Assembly: GCA_026129865.1 (NCBI GenBank)
Contig: JAHCHG010000004.1
Span: 124,001-188,000 of the forward strand
DNA length: 64,000 bases
Direction of reading: 5' to 3'
DNA from: Pyrinomonadaceae bacterium
GTDB taxonomy: Bacteria; Acidobacteriota; Blastocatellia; Pyrinomonadales; Pyrinomonadaceae
Shown: positions 16,849 to 26,468 of the stretch, one piece after another
Position numbering within the stretch: the first letter of the stretch is position 1
Layout: each line of letters begins with the position of its first letter
Translations under genes and position numbers: made by a program
Notes under the pieces: generated by a model
Databases searched by the model: none
The model's input: only the letters and a program-made list of their open reading frames with translations
Told to the model about the DNA's origin: nothing

Positions 16849-19608
16849 TCAGTCGAGCATCAAATTGCGGAACGATTCGCGAATGTTCATGCGATGTATT
16901 GCGAGCTTTTCCGAAAGGTCCGACACGCTCGAGATAGACATCCGTTTTGCCAGAATTTCTAGCGCAGGTTTGTTTGCGAACGGGAGTGTCGTCGACCGAC
17001 CGACCGTTAAACGCAGGTTATGGTCGAGCTTTGTTAAAAATCGGTATCCTTTCGTAAAGTTTACGAAATCTTCTTCATTTAGAGATCCTTTATCAAATAG
17101 CTTTTGAATTGTGCTGAGAGTCGACCTGTCTTGCGGATCGTCCGGAACGTTGTCGCGAAGCTGCAAATAGCGCGTTGCAAAATAAACATCCAGCATTCCG
17201 CCTTCGCCGTATTTGATGTCAATGTCGCGCGATTTTCTTCGTGATGATTTTTCAATTTCAAGCCGTTCACGCACCCGCAGCGATTCTTCGCGCAGGTCAT
17301 TGGGATCCGCACTCAAAGCATTTTGATGGATTATCCTTTTCGCTTCGTCCTCAATTGCGGATGCGAGTTTGAGATCGCCCGCTGCGCCGCGGATCTTGAG
17401 ATACGCAAGCCATTCCCAAATCGCAGAGCGATTCGTTAAATAACTCAAAAACGATGATCTCGGAGAACTCGACGCGCCGTCATTGCCGTCCGGGCGAAGC
17501 CTCAGATCGACGCGGTAAACCAGCCCGTCGCGCGTCAAACTGGAAAGCGAAGTAACAAAAATTTCAACCAGACGGTGATAAAATTCGGCGTGTGTCGCGG
17601 TCGGGTCAGGCGAAGGATAAGAATCGTCATAGACCAATACGAGGTCAAGATCGGAGCCGTAATCCATTCCGCCGCCGCCGAGTTTTCCGAGCCCCATGAC
17701 CGCAAACGGAACCTTTGCCGTTGCCGGATCGATCCGCGATCTCAACTGCGAAACACTGATCGCAATGGCGGCATTGATCGCTGCTTCTGCAAGCTGTGTT
17801 TGCATTCTCTTTGATTCATTCATCGAGATCTTTCCAAACACATCGAGTTTTGCGATCTCCAAAAGATGACGCGCCCATCTTTGGCGGAGAATCGACAGCT
17901 TTTTCGGAAACGGAAGTTCATCGGCAGAAGATTCTGTCAGAGACTCGAAAAAATCGGTCGGATTCTCCGAAAAATCTTCAAAACTTTCAATAAGCGACGG
18001 ATTTGCAACGATCATTTCAGCAAAATTTGGCGAAATATTGCTGAACGCTTTAAGAGTTTTAACTGCCGCAGATCCTTTTTTCGCTTCGAAGTCCGATTTT
18101 TCAAGCGAAGACACGATCATTCGAAACGCGCGCGAGTCCGTTTCGATCTCAGGTTCCGGAATTTTTGCGTCTTTCGGCAAAATACCCGAATCTTCCGGTT
18201 CGTCGGGCGTACGTTTCGGATCTACGATCTCCGTTCCAAATATTCTGACAAACGTCCTGTGAACATTTTCGGTATGAACCATCAGCGCACGGTCAAAATG
18301 CGAAAGTTCGCGAAATTTCATTCGCTTTGCCAGTGCAGTTCTTCGTCCATCATTTGCCGGAACCAGATGAGTCTGCAGTCCGTTTTCCATCTGAAGACGA
18401 TGTTCGACCTTTCGAAGAAAATCGTAAGCATCCGACAACTGGCTGAATTCCTGCTCGGTCAGCAACTTTCGGTCGAACAAACGATTCAGGCTGATCAGCG
18501 TGTGAGGGCTTCGGATCCATTCGTCAGAACCGCCGTAGGCAAGCTGAAGCGCCTGCGCGATAAACTCGATCTCGCGAATTCCGCCGTTGCCGAGTTTTAC
18601 GTCAAACCCGCGATCCGTCGTTTTTTCAATGTTTATCTGCTCTTTTGAAAGGCGAACGTTCCTCAAGGCATTGGCGACCGTTTCGTCTTTTGAAAAAACC
18701 TTAGACTCTATTGCGCTAAAAAAACGTTCGAAGATCTCCGCGTTTCCCGCCGCAGCACGCGACCGGATCAGAACCTGCCGCTCCCAGTTTCGTGCCGAAG
18801 TTTTGTAATAATTTATCGCGTCGTCGACAGCGATCGCCGGTGCACCCACGCGCCCGTTCGGTCTCAGACGCAGATCGACTCGATACGCCGCGCCTTCCCC
18901 GGTTTGTCCGCCTACGAGACCGGTTACTGTCTGCGCAAGTTTAACGAAATATTCCCGATTGGTAATCGCGCCGCGGTCGCCGAGTCCGGTTGTCGTTCCT
19001 TCGCTTGAATAAATGAATAAAAGATCGATGTCCGACGCGTAATTGAGCTCCTTTGAACCGAGTTTTCCAAGCGCGGCAATGCATATCGAAGATTGTTTCG
19101 CTTTTCCGTTCTCGTCGGTTTCAAAAGGACTTCCGTAGCGGTTGTCGAGTTCCTGCAGAGCGATCCGCAGAGCGTACTCCAAGATCGCATCGGCAAGATT
19201 TGATATTTCTTCGGTTATTTCCGCGATCGTGCCGAGATTTCGAATATCGTTGAGATAAATACGCAGCAATTGCCGGCGGCGAAATCTTGCGAGCAGAATA
19301 TTTGTGTCGAGCCCCGAATTTGTCAGCGCAAAACGCGCGAGCGATTCGAGAAGCTCATCCTTTTCAGCAACTTTCGCCGACTCTCGCTGTTTTTTTAACC
19401 AGTTGATATATTCCGGATTCTGGATCAAAGTCGTCGCAAGCAGCGGGCTGAAGGACGCCAGCGAAAGCAGATCGGAATAAAGACCTTCGTCTTTTAGCAG
19501 TTTCTTTGCCTGAAGCGGATGCTCTTTTCGCAGATCCATCAAAAACCGCTCCGCACCGTCGGGATCGGGCAGATCTTTCAGAAAAATATGCAGCTTTTCT
19601 TCGCTCAT
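16849..19608 (-). CDS. glnE: Glutamine synthetase adenylyltransferase/adenylyl-removing enzyme
   Basis: Switches glutamine synthetase off by adenylylation and on by phosphorolysis, according to PII and glutamine. At 919 residues it has both nucleotidyltransferase halves. The N-terminal, adenylyl-removing domain has ALGKLGSKELNYASDIDLL and the C-terminal, adenylylating domain has GLGKLGGGGMDYGSDLDLV, each with the G-S/A-D-x-D metal motif. FDVKLGNGGIREIEF and DIKYGEGGMLDVYF mark the linker domains after each catalytic half. Length agrees with E. coli GlnE. It is not next to glnA or glnB here. Confidence 0.96.
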   Translation of the reverse strand: MSEEKLHIFLKDLPDPDGAERFLMDLRKEHPLQAKKLLKDEGLYSDLLSLASFSPLLATTLIQNPEYINWLKKQRESAKVAEKDELLESLARFALTNSGLDTNILLARFRRRQLLRIYLNDIRNLGTIAEITEEISNLADAILEYALRIALQELDNRYGSPFETDENGKAKQSSICIAALGKLGSKELNYASDIDLLFIYSSEGTTTGLGDRGAITNREYFVKLAQTVTGLVGGQTGEGAAYRVDLRLRPNGRVGAPAIAVDDAINYYKTSARNWERQVLIRSRAAAGNAEIFERFFSAIESKVFSKDETVANALRNVRLSKEQINIEKTTDRGFDVKLGNGGIREIEFIAQALQLAYGGSDEWIRSPHTLISLNRLFDRKLLTEQEFSQLSDAYDFLRKVEHRLQMENGLQTHLVPANDGRRTALAKRMKFRELSHFDRALMVHTENVHRTFVRIFGTEIVDPKRTPDEPEDSGILPKDAKIPEPEIETDSRAFRMIVSSLEKSDFEAKKGSAAVKTLKAFSNISPNFAEMIVANPSLIESFEDFSENPTDFFESLTESSADELPFPKKLSILRQRWARHLLEIAKLDVFGKISMNESKRMQTQLAEAAINAAIAISVSQLRSRIDPATAKVPFAVMGLGKLGGGGMDYGSDLDLVLVYDDSYPSPDPTATHAEFYHRLVEIFVTSLSSLTRDGLVYRVDLRLRPDGNDGASSSPRSSFLSYLTNRSAIWEWLAYLKIRGAAGDLKLASAIEDEAKRIIHQNALSADPNDLREESLRVRERLEIEKSSRRKSRDIDIKYGEGGMLDVYFATRYLQLRDNVPDDPQDRSTLSTIQKLFDKGSLNEEDFVNFTKGYRFLTKLDHNLRLTVGRSTTLPFANKPALEILAKRMSISSVSDLSEKLAIHRMNIRESFRNLMLD

Positions 19609-19860
19609 TATTTAGAATGTTCGATCGCGCAGGTTTTTGACGATATTCGATGCCGGAAAACTATCAATTATAGTCAAGAAAGTCGATTTGCACTTATTTT
19701 GACCTCTCGAAAATTGAAAGTCATGATCTCGTGATTTCGACTTTGCGCAGCGCAAATCATTCTAACAAAAGGCGCTTCTCTTCGCAGTTTGCAGCGATCC
19801 GGACGAGAAGATTTATTAGCGACAATGCCTCCATCGGAAAAACTGCGATACTATTTTTAT

Positions 19861-20733
19861 ATGAAAGACCGCTTCGAATTTGTCGTCTGCGAAAAGTATC
19901 ACCGCCGCCGCGTAGACGAATTTCTATTTGACGAATTTGCATCGCTCAGCAAAATGTACCTTCGCGATGTTTTGAAAGCGGAAAAATGCGAGGTAAACGG
20001 TTACGTAGTAAATTCGGGCAGCATTTTGCGGCAAAACGACTTCGTAGAGATCGAATTGGACATCAGCCGCGAAACGGCTATGAAACCGCAAAAAATGCCG
20101 ATCAATGTTGTTTACGAAGACAGGGATTTGCTGGTCGTCGACAAACCCGCCGGAATGCTCGTTCATCCGACACACCGCGACAAAAACGGAACGCTTCTCA
20201 ACGGGCTCGCATATTATCTGCGCATGAACGGCGGCGATACGCGATCGCTGCGTCCGGGATTGGTTCATCGGCTCGATAAACACACGTCCGGATTGATGGT
20301 AATATCCAAAACCGACCGTGCGCTGCGGCTTTTGACCGGCAAGTTTAAGAAAAAAACCGTGCGAAAGCGCTATTTTGCGCTGCTCGACGGAATCGTCGAA
20401 AAGGATTTCGGCGAGATCATCGCACCGATCGCCCGTTTTCATGATGAAAAAATTTGGAACGTACACGAAGATGGAAAATACGCCGAAAGCCGTTTTTGGG
20501 TGACCTCCCGACACAAAGATCGGACGCTTGTCGAACTAGAACCGGTAACCGGCAGAACAAATCAACTGAGAATTCACTGTGCGTTTATGGGAAATCCTAT
20601 CGTCGGCGACGTGAAATACGGCGGAAAAGAATTTGTCCGGATGTGTCTTCACGCCGGTGAACTCGCGTTCGAACATCCGGAAACCCGGAAGTTTATGGAA
20701 TTTACGTCAGAATTGCCGGTGGAATTTAAGTGA
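19861..20733 (+). CDS. RluA-family pseudouridine synthase
   Basis: Converts specific uridines in rRNA or tRNA to pseudouridine. An N-terminal S4 RNA-binding domain (about residues 10-60, including SKMYLRDVLKAEKCEVNG) precedes the catalytic domain. The catalytic Asp is in GLVHRLDKHTSGLMV and the C-terminal signature is PVTGRTNQLRIHCAFMG. I chose the ATG at 19861 (MKDRFEFVV), giving about 290 residues; an ATG at 19825 is possible. RluD is the closest in architecture, but RluC is not excluded, so no symbol is given. Confidence 0.92.
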   Translation: MKDRFEFVVCEKYHRRRVDEFLFDEFASLSKMYLRDVLKAEKCEVNGYVVNSGSILRQNDFVEIELDISRETAMKPQKMPINVVYEDRDLLVVDKPAGMLVHPTHRDKNGTLLNGLAYYLRMNGGDTRSLRPGLVHRLDKHTSGLMVISKTDRALRLLTGKFKKKTVRKRYFALLDGIVEKDFGEIIAPIARFHDEKIWNVHEDGKYAESRFWVTSRHKDRTLVELEPVTGRTNQLRIHCAFMGNPIVGDVKYGGKEFVRMCLHAGELAFEHPETRKFMEFTSELPVEFK

Positions 20734-20737
20734 AGTC

Positions 20738-20953
20738 TTAATCCGCCGGCAGCGAATAATCTTTCAAACATTCGGAACAAAGACAGCCGGTAAAGTTTTG
20801 TTTCAGTTCCGCTTGCGCATCTTTGGTTAAGCTGATCTTCATACACCAGCAGCCCTGCAGCGACGCACCGCACTTAAAATCGGATCCGCATTTACCGCAT
20901 TGTGTCGGCGCTTTTGACGCAGCAGAGATTAATTTGAAAGCTTTTTTGATCAT
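20738..20953 (-). CDS. Cysteine-rich CWC family protein
   Basis: A 71-residue protein with CGKCGSDFKCGA, then CWCMKI, then CLCSECLKDY: the cysteine-rich CWC family, probably a small zinc-binding protein. The ATG directly abuts the stop of the lipoprotein gene upstream (TAA then ATG), so the two are likely translationally coupled. Function unknown. Confidence 0.85.
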   Translation of the reverse strand: MIKKAFKLISAASKAPTQCGKCGSDFKCGASLQGCWCMKISLTKDAQAELKQNFTGCLCSECLKDYSLPAD

Positions 20954-21601
20954 TTAATTGCCGGATTTACAGGGCTTATCGCTTGAACTGTCTGCAAGCT
21001 CGCGCGCGCGTTTGTTTGCTTCGGGCGCAGGCTCGACTACATTCGTAATACATGAAACGTTCGGCGTTATTTTTGAAACTACGAGATACGAAATGGGTTT
21101 GGCGGATTCTTCGGAGTTTTTATCGACGTTATAGCGAACGATCAACGCGAAAGGCTGCGGCTTTCCGTCGATAGTTTTCATTCGCCATTCCGCCTTTTCG
21201 CCAAGCGACGAAAATCCGGACGAAACGATACGCGGGAAATCCAATTCTATTTTTTTCTTTTCGGGAGTGATCACGTTGATCGACTGCCGAAGATCGCCTT
21301 CAAATACCTCAAGATCGTAACCCGCCGTTCCCGAACATCTTTGAACGATCCACGCTTCCTCTTCGTTCGAATCTATCGTTTTGCATTTCGACGCCGCGAT
21401 ATCGGAATAAACCGATGTAATTCCGTCGGTTTGTCCGGCGTCATTGTTAGCCGGAGCCACCGGCGTCGGGCTGCTGACCGGAGTTCCGGTCGCCGCTGCC
21501 GAAACGGGTGTAGCGGCGTTCGACACTTTTTCCGGCGAGGAACACGCTGCCGCAAGCATTAAAAGAAAACTCAGTCCATAGATCGCTATTTTTGTGTTCA
21601 C
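20954..21601 (-). CDS. Putative lipoprotein, hypothetical
   Basis: A 215-residue protein with a signal peptide and lipobox LAAACSS, so probably lipid-anchored. A Thr/Pro/Ser/Ala-rich spacer (about residues 28-60) follows. The remaining domain contains four cysteines (near 73, 89, 180 and 211) that might form disulfides. No family is recognised. It overlaps the preceding gene by four bases (ATGA) and is immediately followed by the CWC gene, so all three form one operon. Confidence 0.75.
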   Translation of the reverse strand: MNTKIAIYGLSFLLMLAAACSSPEKVSNAATPVSAAATGTPVSSPTPVAPANNDAGQTDGITSVYSDIAASKCKTIDSNEEEAWIVQRCSGTAGYDLEVFEGDLRQSINVITPEKKKIELDFPRIVSSGFSSLGEKAEWRMKTIDGKPQPFALIVRYNVDKNSEESAKPISYLVVSKITPNVSCITNVVEPAPEANKRARELADSSSDKPCKSGN

Positions 21602-22533
21602 TGCTTTAACTCCACCGAAACAGTAACGTTCAGATCGCTATGATTATCCGGCGTGTCCGAAATATTTCCTATCTCGAAAACGAACTCGCTCGTCTCGCGA
21701 AGCTTCGCTTCCAAAACGTTCGTAGCACGGTAAGCGATATTCTTTTTCGCAGGTTTCGGATTCACGATCAGTTCCGCGTTGCCGCTAAAAAGCCGGAGAC
21801 GGGCGTTAGGCGAAGTTGTTGAAACGTAAAGCGTTTGCCCTTTGTCGCCGCGGATCGAAAACCGTTTGAACTCATCGCTTTTCGGGATCTTCAGATCGAA
21901 CGTGACCGCCGATGTTCCTTCGGAAAAAGCGATCGAAGTTGGCGGATAGATCGCGACCCGCGCCGGTTCTCCGATCTGCTGAAGATCGCCGTTCTCTAAT
22001 TTGTACCGCGAAGTTTCGATGAATTCGGCGCAGCACGGATCGCCCAAAATGCCCGGGCGGCTTCGTTCAAGGATCAAAATTCCGCCATCGACGCGAGCGC
22101 TGCGCAATCCGCCGGCGGCTCGGTCGCCGCCGTCAAGTCTGGCGATCAATGCCGCCTCGCCGTCTTTCGTCGAAAAAATAAATCCTTCTGTGTAACTTTC
22201 AATTCCGCCGCTGCTGCATGTCGTCAAAACGACCGCTTCCTTCACACCGTCGCCGCTCAGATCTCCGTAAACGATCTCAAAAGGTCTAAAATATTTACGT
22301 TCCCAAACCGGTTCGGGCGGCAGCTTCGACTTTTTCCCGGTTACAGGCGCAGGTATTTGACGCTCTTCATAAAATAAACCGTTGCGGACAGCGGTCGAAA
22401 CCGGCTCAGTTTTTCCGCAAAGCGGCTGGTAAGTAAAATTGTAAAAGTCGACCGATTTGTCCGGGGTTTGACCGAATGAGTTAGCGGTCGTAAACAGAAA
22501 TGCCAGAAAGAAAAGTTGAGCAATTCGCTTCAT
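21598..22533 (-). CDS. Secreted hypothetical protein
   Basis: A 311-residue protein with a signal peptide (MKRIAQLFFLAFLFTTANSFGQ). EIVYGDLSGDGVKEAVVLTT resembles an FG-GAP/calcium-loop unit. The C-terminal half (from about 190) is a beta-rich segment with KGQTLYVSTTSPNARLRLFS and EFVFEIGNISDTPDN, like pre-peptidase or galactose-binding-type domains. No enzyme motif is seen. GGAG lies before the ATG. It is the first gene of a three-gene operon with the lipoprotein and CWC genes. Confidence 0.72.
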   Translation of the reverse strand: MKRIAQLFFLAFLFTTANSFGQTPDKSVDFYNFTYQPLCGKTEPVSTAVRNGLFYEERQIPAPVTGKKSKLPPEPVWERKYFRPFEIVYGDLSGDGVKEAVVLTTCSSGGIESYTEGFIFSTKDGEAALIARLDGGDRAAGGLRSARVDGGILILERSRPGILGDPCCAEFIETSRYKLENGDLQQIGEPARVAIYPPTSIAFSEGTSAVTFDLKIPKSDEFKRFSIRGDKGQTLYVSTTSPNARLRLFSGNAELIVNPKPAKKNIAYRATNVLEAKLRETSEFVFEIGNISDTPDNHSDLNVTVSVELKQ

Positions 22534-22633
22534 GAAATATTAACTCCTGATCGTTTAAGGTTTAATAAAATTTACGATACCGTAACATAAAGTATGCAAA
22601 TGGAACAATTTAAGAAATTGTCATTTACATATT

Positions 22634-24229
22634 TTATTTTTTCCCGGGACCATATATCGCCTGTCCCGGCATCTTTCCGGTCATTTTTTCGCCGGCAAAA
22701 ACCGGCTCGCCGTTTACGATAATATGCGAAAAACCTTTGGCATATTGGTGAGGCGCTTCAAAAGTAGCCGCATCTGCGACAGTGTTTTCATCAAAAATGA
22801 CGAGGTCGGCTGCAAAACCTTCGCGGATCAATCCGCGATCCCTTAAGTTAAAAGTCTGCGCCGGAAGCGAGGTCATTTTTCTGATCGCGTCTTCGAGCGA
22901 AATTATCTTCATCTCGCGGACGTATTTTCCAAGAACGCGAGCGTTATTTCCGTATCCTCGCGGATGCGGCATTCCTTCACCGAAATCGCGAACGCCCGAG
23001 TCGGATGCGATCATGGTAAACGGCTGGCGCATAATGTTTTTCACGTCTTCTTCGCTCATCACGCGATAAACCATTCCCGCACCGCCTTTTTCGTACATTT
23101 CAAAGATCTGATCTATTTGAGCGTCAAGCTTGCTGCTGCCGCGCTCGGTTTTTGTAATTTCTGCAATGTTCTTTCCGTTAAATTCCGGATTCGGCGAATA
23201 AGATGCGACATATGCGAAACTGTAATCTTTGAAATCTTTCTTTTTCAGATCTTCCTTCATTTCGGCAATTATTTTTTTGCGCGTTTCCGGATCGGCGAGA
23301 CGTTTTTTGCCCGCTTCGCGACCGCCTGCGACAGACCAATTCGGCATCCGCGCGTCCAAAGATGTCGAAGAAGCTGTGTAGGCATATTGATCGACGGTTA
23401 CCTGAAATCCGCGTTTACGCGCGTCTTCGACCAGACCGATCGTCGTCGGAGTTTCGCCCCAGAGCGCTTTGCTTGAAATCTTAAAATGGGAAATTTCGAC
23501 GGGAAGTTTTGCCTGCTCTCCAATATTGATGGCTTCCTTTATTGCCTCGACGACCTTCGTTCCTTCGTCGCGAATATGGCTTGCATAAACGCCGTTGTAT
23601 TTTGCAGCGACCTTTGCGAGTTCGACGACTTCTTCGGTCGCAGCGAACGTACCGGGCACGTAGATCAAACCGGTCGACAGCCCGAGTGCGCCGTCTTTCA
23701 TCGCCTGTTCGACGATCGCATTCATTTTTGCCTGTTCTTCGGCGGTCGGCGGACGATTGTCGGTTCCCATCGCTTTTGAGCGAACGGAATTATGCCCGAT
23801 AAGCGTTGATAAATTAACGGCAAGCGGTTTTTCTTTGATCCGCCCGAGAAACCCGGCGACATCGGTGGTCGAACCGCCGCAGTTGCCGGTAACAAGTGTC
23901 GTTACGCCCATTCGGACAAAATTTTCCGCTGCCGGATTGTTGTAAATTCCTTCGGTATGCGCATGAACATCAATAAAACCGGGCGCCACGATCTGATCTT
24001 TTGCGTCGATGGTTTGCCCGGCGCCGGTTGCCTCGAAGCTGCCGATCTTCGCGATCTTTCCGTCTTTGACCGCGATCGAACCGCGAAACCAAGGGTTTCC
24101 GGTGCCGTCTATTATTCGCGCATTGGTAATGATAAGGTCAAATTTTTCCGCCGCAAACACAGGCGATAGCGCAAAATTTGTAAAAAGAAACGCGAAAAGC
24201 AAAAAGTACGAACAAAGTTGTTTTAACAT
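22634..24229 (-). CDS. Exported N-acyl-D-amino-acid deacylase family amidohydrolase
   Basis: A metal-dependent amidohydrolase of the D-aminoacylase group, probably removing acyl groups from D-amino acids released from cell walls. At 531 residues it has a signal peptide (MLKQLCSYFLLFAFLFTNFA), then RIIDGTGNPWFRG, the metal motif GFIDVHAHTEG, EISHFKIS and ASDSGVRDFGEG (metal/catalytic Asp). The C-terminal beta domain has the usual GLIREGFAADLVIFDENTV. Substrate specificity cannot be read from sequence; dihydropyrimidinase-like enzymes are alternatives. A hydrophobic start and GGGAGAA upstream support the start. Confidence 0.9.
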   Translation of the reverse strand: MLKQLCSYFLLFAFLFTNFALSPVFAAEKFDLIITNARIIDGTGNPWFRGSIAVKDGKIAKIGSFEATGAGQTIDAKDQIVAPGFIDVHAHTEGIYNNPAAENFVRMGVTTLVTGNCGGSTTDVAGFLGRIKEKPLAVNLSTLIGHNSVRSKAMGTDNRPPTAEEQAKMNAIVEQAMKDGALGLSTGLIYVPGTFAATEEVVELAKVAAKYNGVYASHIRDEGTKVVEAIKEAINIGEQAKLPVEISHFKISSKALWGETPTTIGLVEDARKRGFQVTVDQYAYTASSTSLDARMPNWSVAGGREAGKKRLADPETRKKIIAEMKEDLKKKDFKDYSFAYVASYSPNPEFNGKNIAEITKTERGSSKLDAQIDQIFEMYEKGGAGMVYRVMSEEDVKNIMRQPFTMIASDSGVRDFGEGMPHPRGYGNNARVLGKYVREMKIISLEDAIRKMTSLPAQTFNLRDRGLIREGFAADLVIFDENTVADAATFEAPHQYAKGFSHIIVNGEPVFAGEKMTGKMPGQAIYGPGKK

Positions 24230-24285
24230 TTAAATTCTCCCTGACAAGAAAACCGCCCGCAAGCCGAGCGTGCGAAAAAACTGAT

Positions 24286-25056
24286 TTAAACCCGGAACTT
24301 TTCCGCTGCCGATTCGCCGTGTTCGGTATAAGAATCGTGCAATTCGACAGGTTTGCCGCGTTTTCGAATCTTCATATTTAATAGTTCGACAAAAACAGAA
24401 AACGCCATTGCCCCGTAAATATAGCCTTTCGGAATATGCTGGTGGAATCCTTCGGCGACAAGTGTAAATCCGATAAGAAGTAGAAACGCGAGCGCCAGCA
24501 TTTTAACGGTCGGATGTTTCCCGACAAATTCGCCGATCGGTTTTGCGAAAAACATCATCGCAATGATCGAAACCGTGACTGCAGCGATCATTACCCAGAT
24601 ATTATCGACCATTCCGATCGCCGTGATGACCGAATCAAGCGAAAAGACGATATCGAGAAGTGTAATTTGAATGATCACGCTTGTGAACGAGGCAAAAACC
24701 TTTTTTGCTGCATGACCTTCCTCGCCTTCGAGCGATCCGTGAATTTCGTGCGTGCTTTTACCGATCAAAAAGAAGCCGCCGATAATCAAAATCAGATCGC
24801 GTCCTGAAACGGATCGATCGAAAAGCGTGAAAAGCGGTTCGACCAAACCCATGACCCAGGTCAGCGAAAACAGCAGCAGAATACGCATGATGAGCGCCAT
24901 TGAAAGCCCGATAAATCTTGCACGAGGCTGCTGATCGGCGGGAAGTTTGCCCGAAAGGATCGAAATAAAAATAATATTATCGATGCCCAAAACAAGTTCT
25001 AAAACCGAAAGCGTGAAAAACGCGATCCAGATCTGCGGGTCTGCGATCCATTCCAT
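24286..25056 (-). CDS. TerC-family integral membrane protein
   Basis: A 256-residue protein with about seven hydrophobic helices. The TerC signature residues are in ELVLGIDNIIFISIL (helix 1) and LLDIVFSLDSVITAIGMV (helix 4), with paired acidic residues inside the membrane. Members (Alx, YkoY, YceF, TerC) are proposed Mn2+ exporters that protect exoenzymes or confer tellurite resistance. I searched the 145-base upstream gap for a yybP-ykoY manganese riboswitch and did not see one. It stands alone. Confidence 0.9.
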   Translation of the reverse strand: MEWIADPQIWIAFFTLSVLELVLGIDNIIFISILSGKLPADQQPRARFIGLSMALIMRILLLFSLTWVMGLVEPLFTLFDRSVSGRDLILIIGGFFLIGKSTHEIHGSLEGEEGHAAKKVFASFTSVIIQITLLDIVFSLDSVITAIGMVDNIWVMIAAVTVSIIAMMFFAKPIGEFVGKHPTVKMLALAFLLLIGFTLVAEGFHQHIPKGYIYGAMAFSVFVELLNMKIRKRGKPVELHDSYTEHGESAAEKFRV

Positions 25057-25201
25057 AATGAATTATTCTCTCGAACAAAGATTTTGATCTTGAAAGACTT
25101 TCGCGATTTTAGCACGAACGAAATTAATCGACATATTGACTATCGGATTCAAACAGTTACAGAAATCATGGCTCATCGACTTTGCCCAAAGCGGATTCGT
25201 A

Positions 25202-26437
25202 TTATTTATTTACTGCAAGGCTTTTAACGCCTTCGATCAATCGGTCGATCTCGTCATTCGTCGTGTAACAGGCAATTCCGGCACGAACCAATCCTTCATT
25301 TTCCAAACCCAACCGCGCAACAACGGTCGATGCATAAAAATCGCCGTGAGACGTGAAAATACCGTGATCGACGAGTTTTTCGGTAACTTGCTGCGAGGTA
25401 AAACCTTTGACCGTGAAGCCGATCGTCGGTGTGCGCTTTTCGTGCGGATTCGGACCGAAAACGCGTACTTTCTCGATTTTCGATAATCCGCTCCAAAGTA
25501 TTCTAAACAAATCGCTTTTTCGGGCATGGAAACTCGAGAAAGTATTTTGAAGTTTTTCGCGGCGCGTTTCGCCGTCAGAAAGTCCAGCCAAAAAATCAAC
25601 CGCAGCGCCCGCACCTGCAATAGATTCGTGGCTCTGCGTTCCGGTTTCGGCTAATTCCGGCGAATAGTCAGGCGCGGGCTTCAATTTCGGAAAATCGATC
25701 GTTTCGAACAATTGCTTTCGTCCATAAAGAATACCGATATGGGGACCGTAAAATTTGTATGCCGAACACGCGAGAAAATCGCAGTCGAAATCCTGCACAT
25801 CGATGAGTTCGTGGGCGGCGTAGTGAACCGCATCTACAAAGGAAAGCGCGCCGTTTTCTTTTGCCAATCGGCAAGCGCGTTTTACATCGGAAATCGTCCC
25901 GACAGCATTGGAAGCCGCGCCGATGGCTAGCAATTTGGTTTTCGAGTTAAAAAGTTCTTCAATTGAGCCAAATTCCAATTTTCCGGTTTCGATATCCATC
26001 GGCGCTACGCGAATAGTAACGCCGCGCTCTTTCTCAAGCGATCGCCACGTATCGATATTCGCGTGATGATCGAGTTCCGTAACAATTATTTCGTCGCCCG
26101 CCGACCATTTTCTGCCCAAAGCTCGTGCAAGGTGAAAAGTCAGCGAAGTCATATTTTGCCCAAACGCTATTTCGTCCGCCGAAGCGTTTAAGAAATCTGC
26201 AATTGCGCCGCGCGAACCGGCGATGATCTCATCCGTTTCATTGCTTGTCGGAAACGCCCAGTGTGTGTTTGCATTGTGATTATAGATGTAATCGGACATT
26301 GCTTCGACGACCTGGCGCGGTACCTGCGTTCCGCCGGGACCGTCGAAATAGGCAACCGGAAAGCCGTTATGGAGCCGTTTCAAAGCCGGAAAATTAGTGC
26401 GAATCTCTTCGACGGAAGCCGATTTTCGGTCGTTCAT
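25202..26437 (-). CDS. Cysteine desulfurase-like class V aminotransferase
   Basis: A PLP enzyme of the subfamily typified by VC1184 (TIGR01976), related to SufS. At 411 residues it has YFDGPGGTQVPRQVV, HWAFPTSNETDEII, NMTSLTFHLARALGRKW, ELDHHANIDTW, the PLP-binding VDAVHYAAHELIDV and the Schiff-base Lys in CSAYKFYGPHIGILYG. The flexible Cys loop of true SufS is not evident, so desulfurase activity is uncertain. It follows pyrC on the same strand with a 31-base gap and may be read through from that operon. Confidence 0.9.
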   Translation of the reverse strand: MNDRKSASVEEIRTNFPALKRLHNGFPVAYFDGPGGTQVPRQVVEAMSDYIYNHNANTHWAFPTSNETDEIIAGSRGAIADFLNASADEIAFGQNMTSLTFHLARALGRKWSAGDEIIVTELDHHANIDTWRSLEKERGVTIRVAPMDIETGKLEFGSIEELFNSKTKLLAIGAASNAVGTISDVKRACRLAKENGALSFVDAVHYAAHELIDVQDFDCDFLACSAYKFYGPHIGILYGRKQLFETIDFPKLKPAPDYSPELAETGTQSHESIAGAGAAVDFLAGLSDGETRREKLQNTFSSFHARKSDLFRILWSGLSKIEKVRVFGPNPHEKRTPTIGFTVKGFTSQQVTEKLVDHGIFTSHGDFYASTVVARLGLENEGLVRAGIACYTTNDEIDRLIEGVKSLAVNK

Positions 26438-26468
26438 AAAGAAGTCCTTTTAATAAACGGGCGATCGT

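Noticed and set aside
17866-18648. 260-residue plus-strand frame inside glnE
   Set aside because: Antisense to a complete glnE; the product is rich in Arg, Phe and Cys with no motif, as expected of a shadow frame.
22964-23476. 170-residue plus-strand frame inside the deacylase gene
   Set aside because: Antisense shadow of a well-supported amidohydrolase.
25057-25201. Possible yybP-ykoY manganese riboswitch before the terC gene
   Set aside because: TerC genes often have one, but the 145-base gap shows none of its conserved loop sequences.
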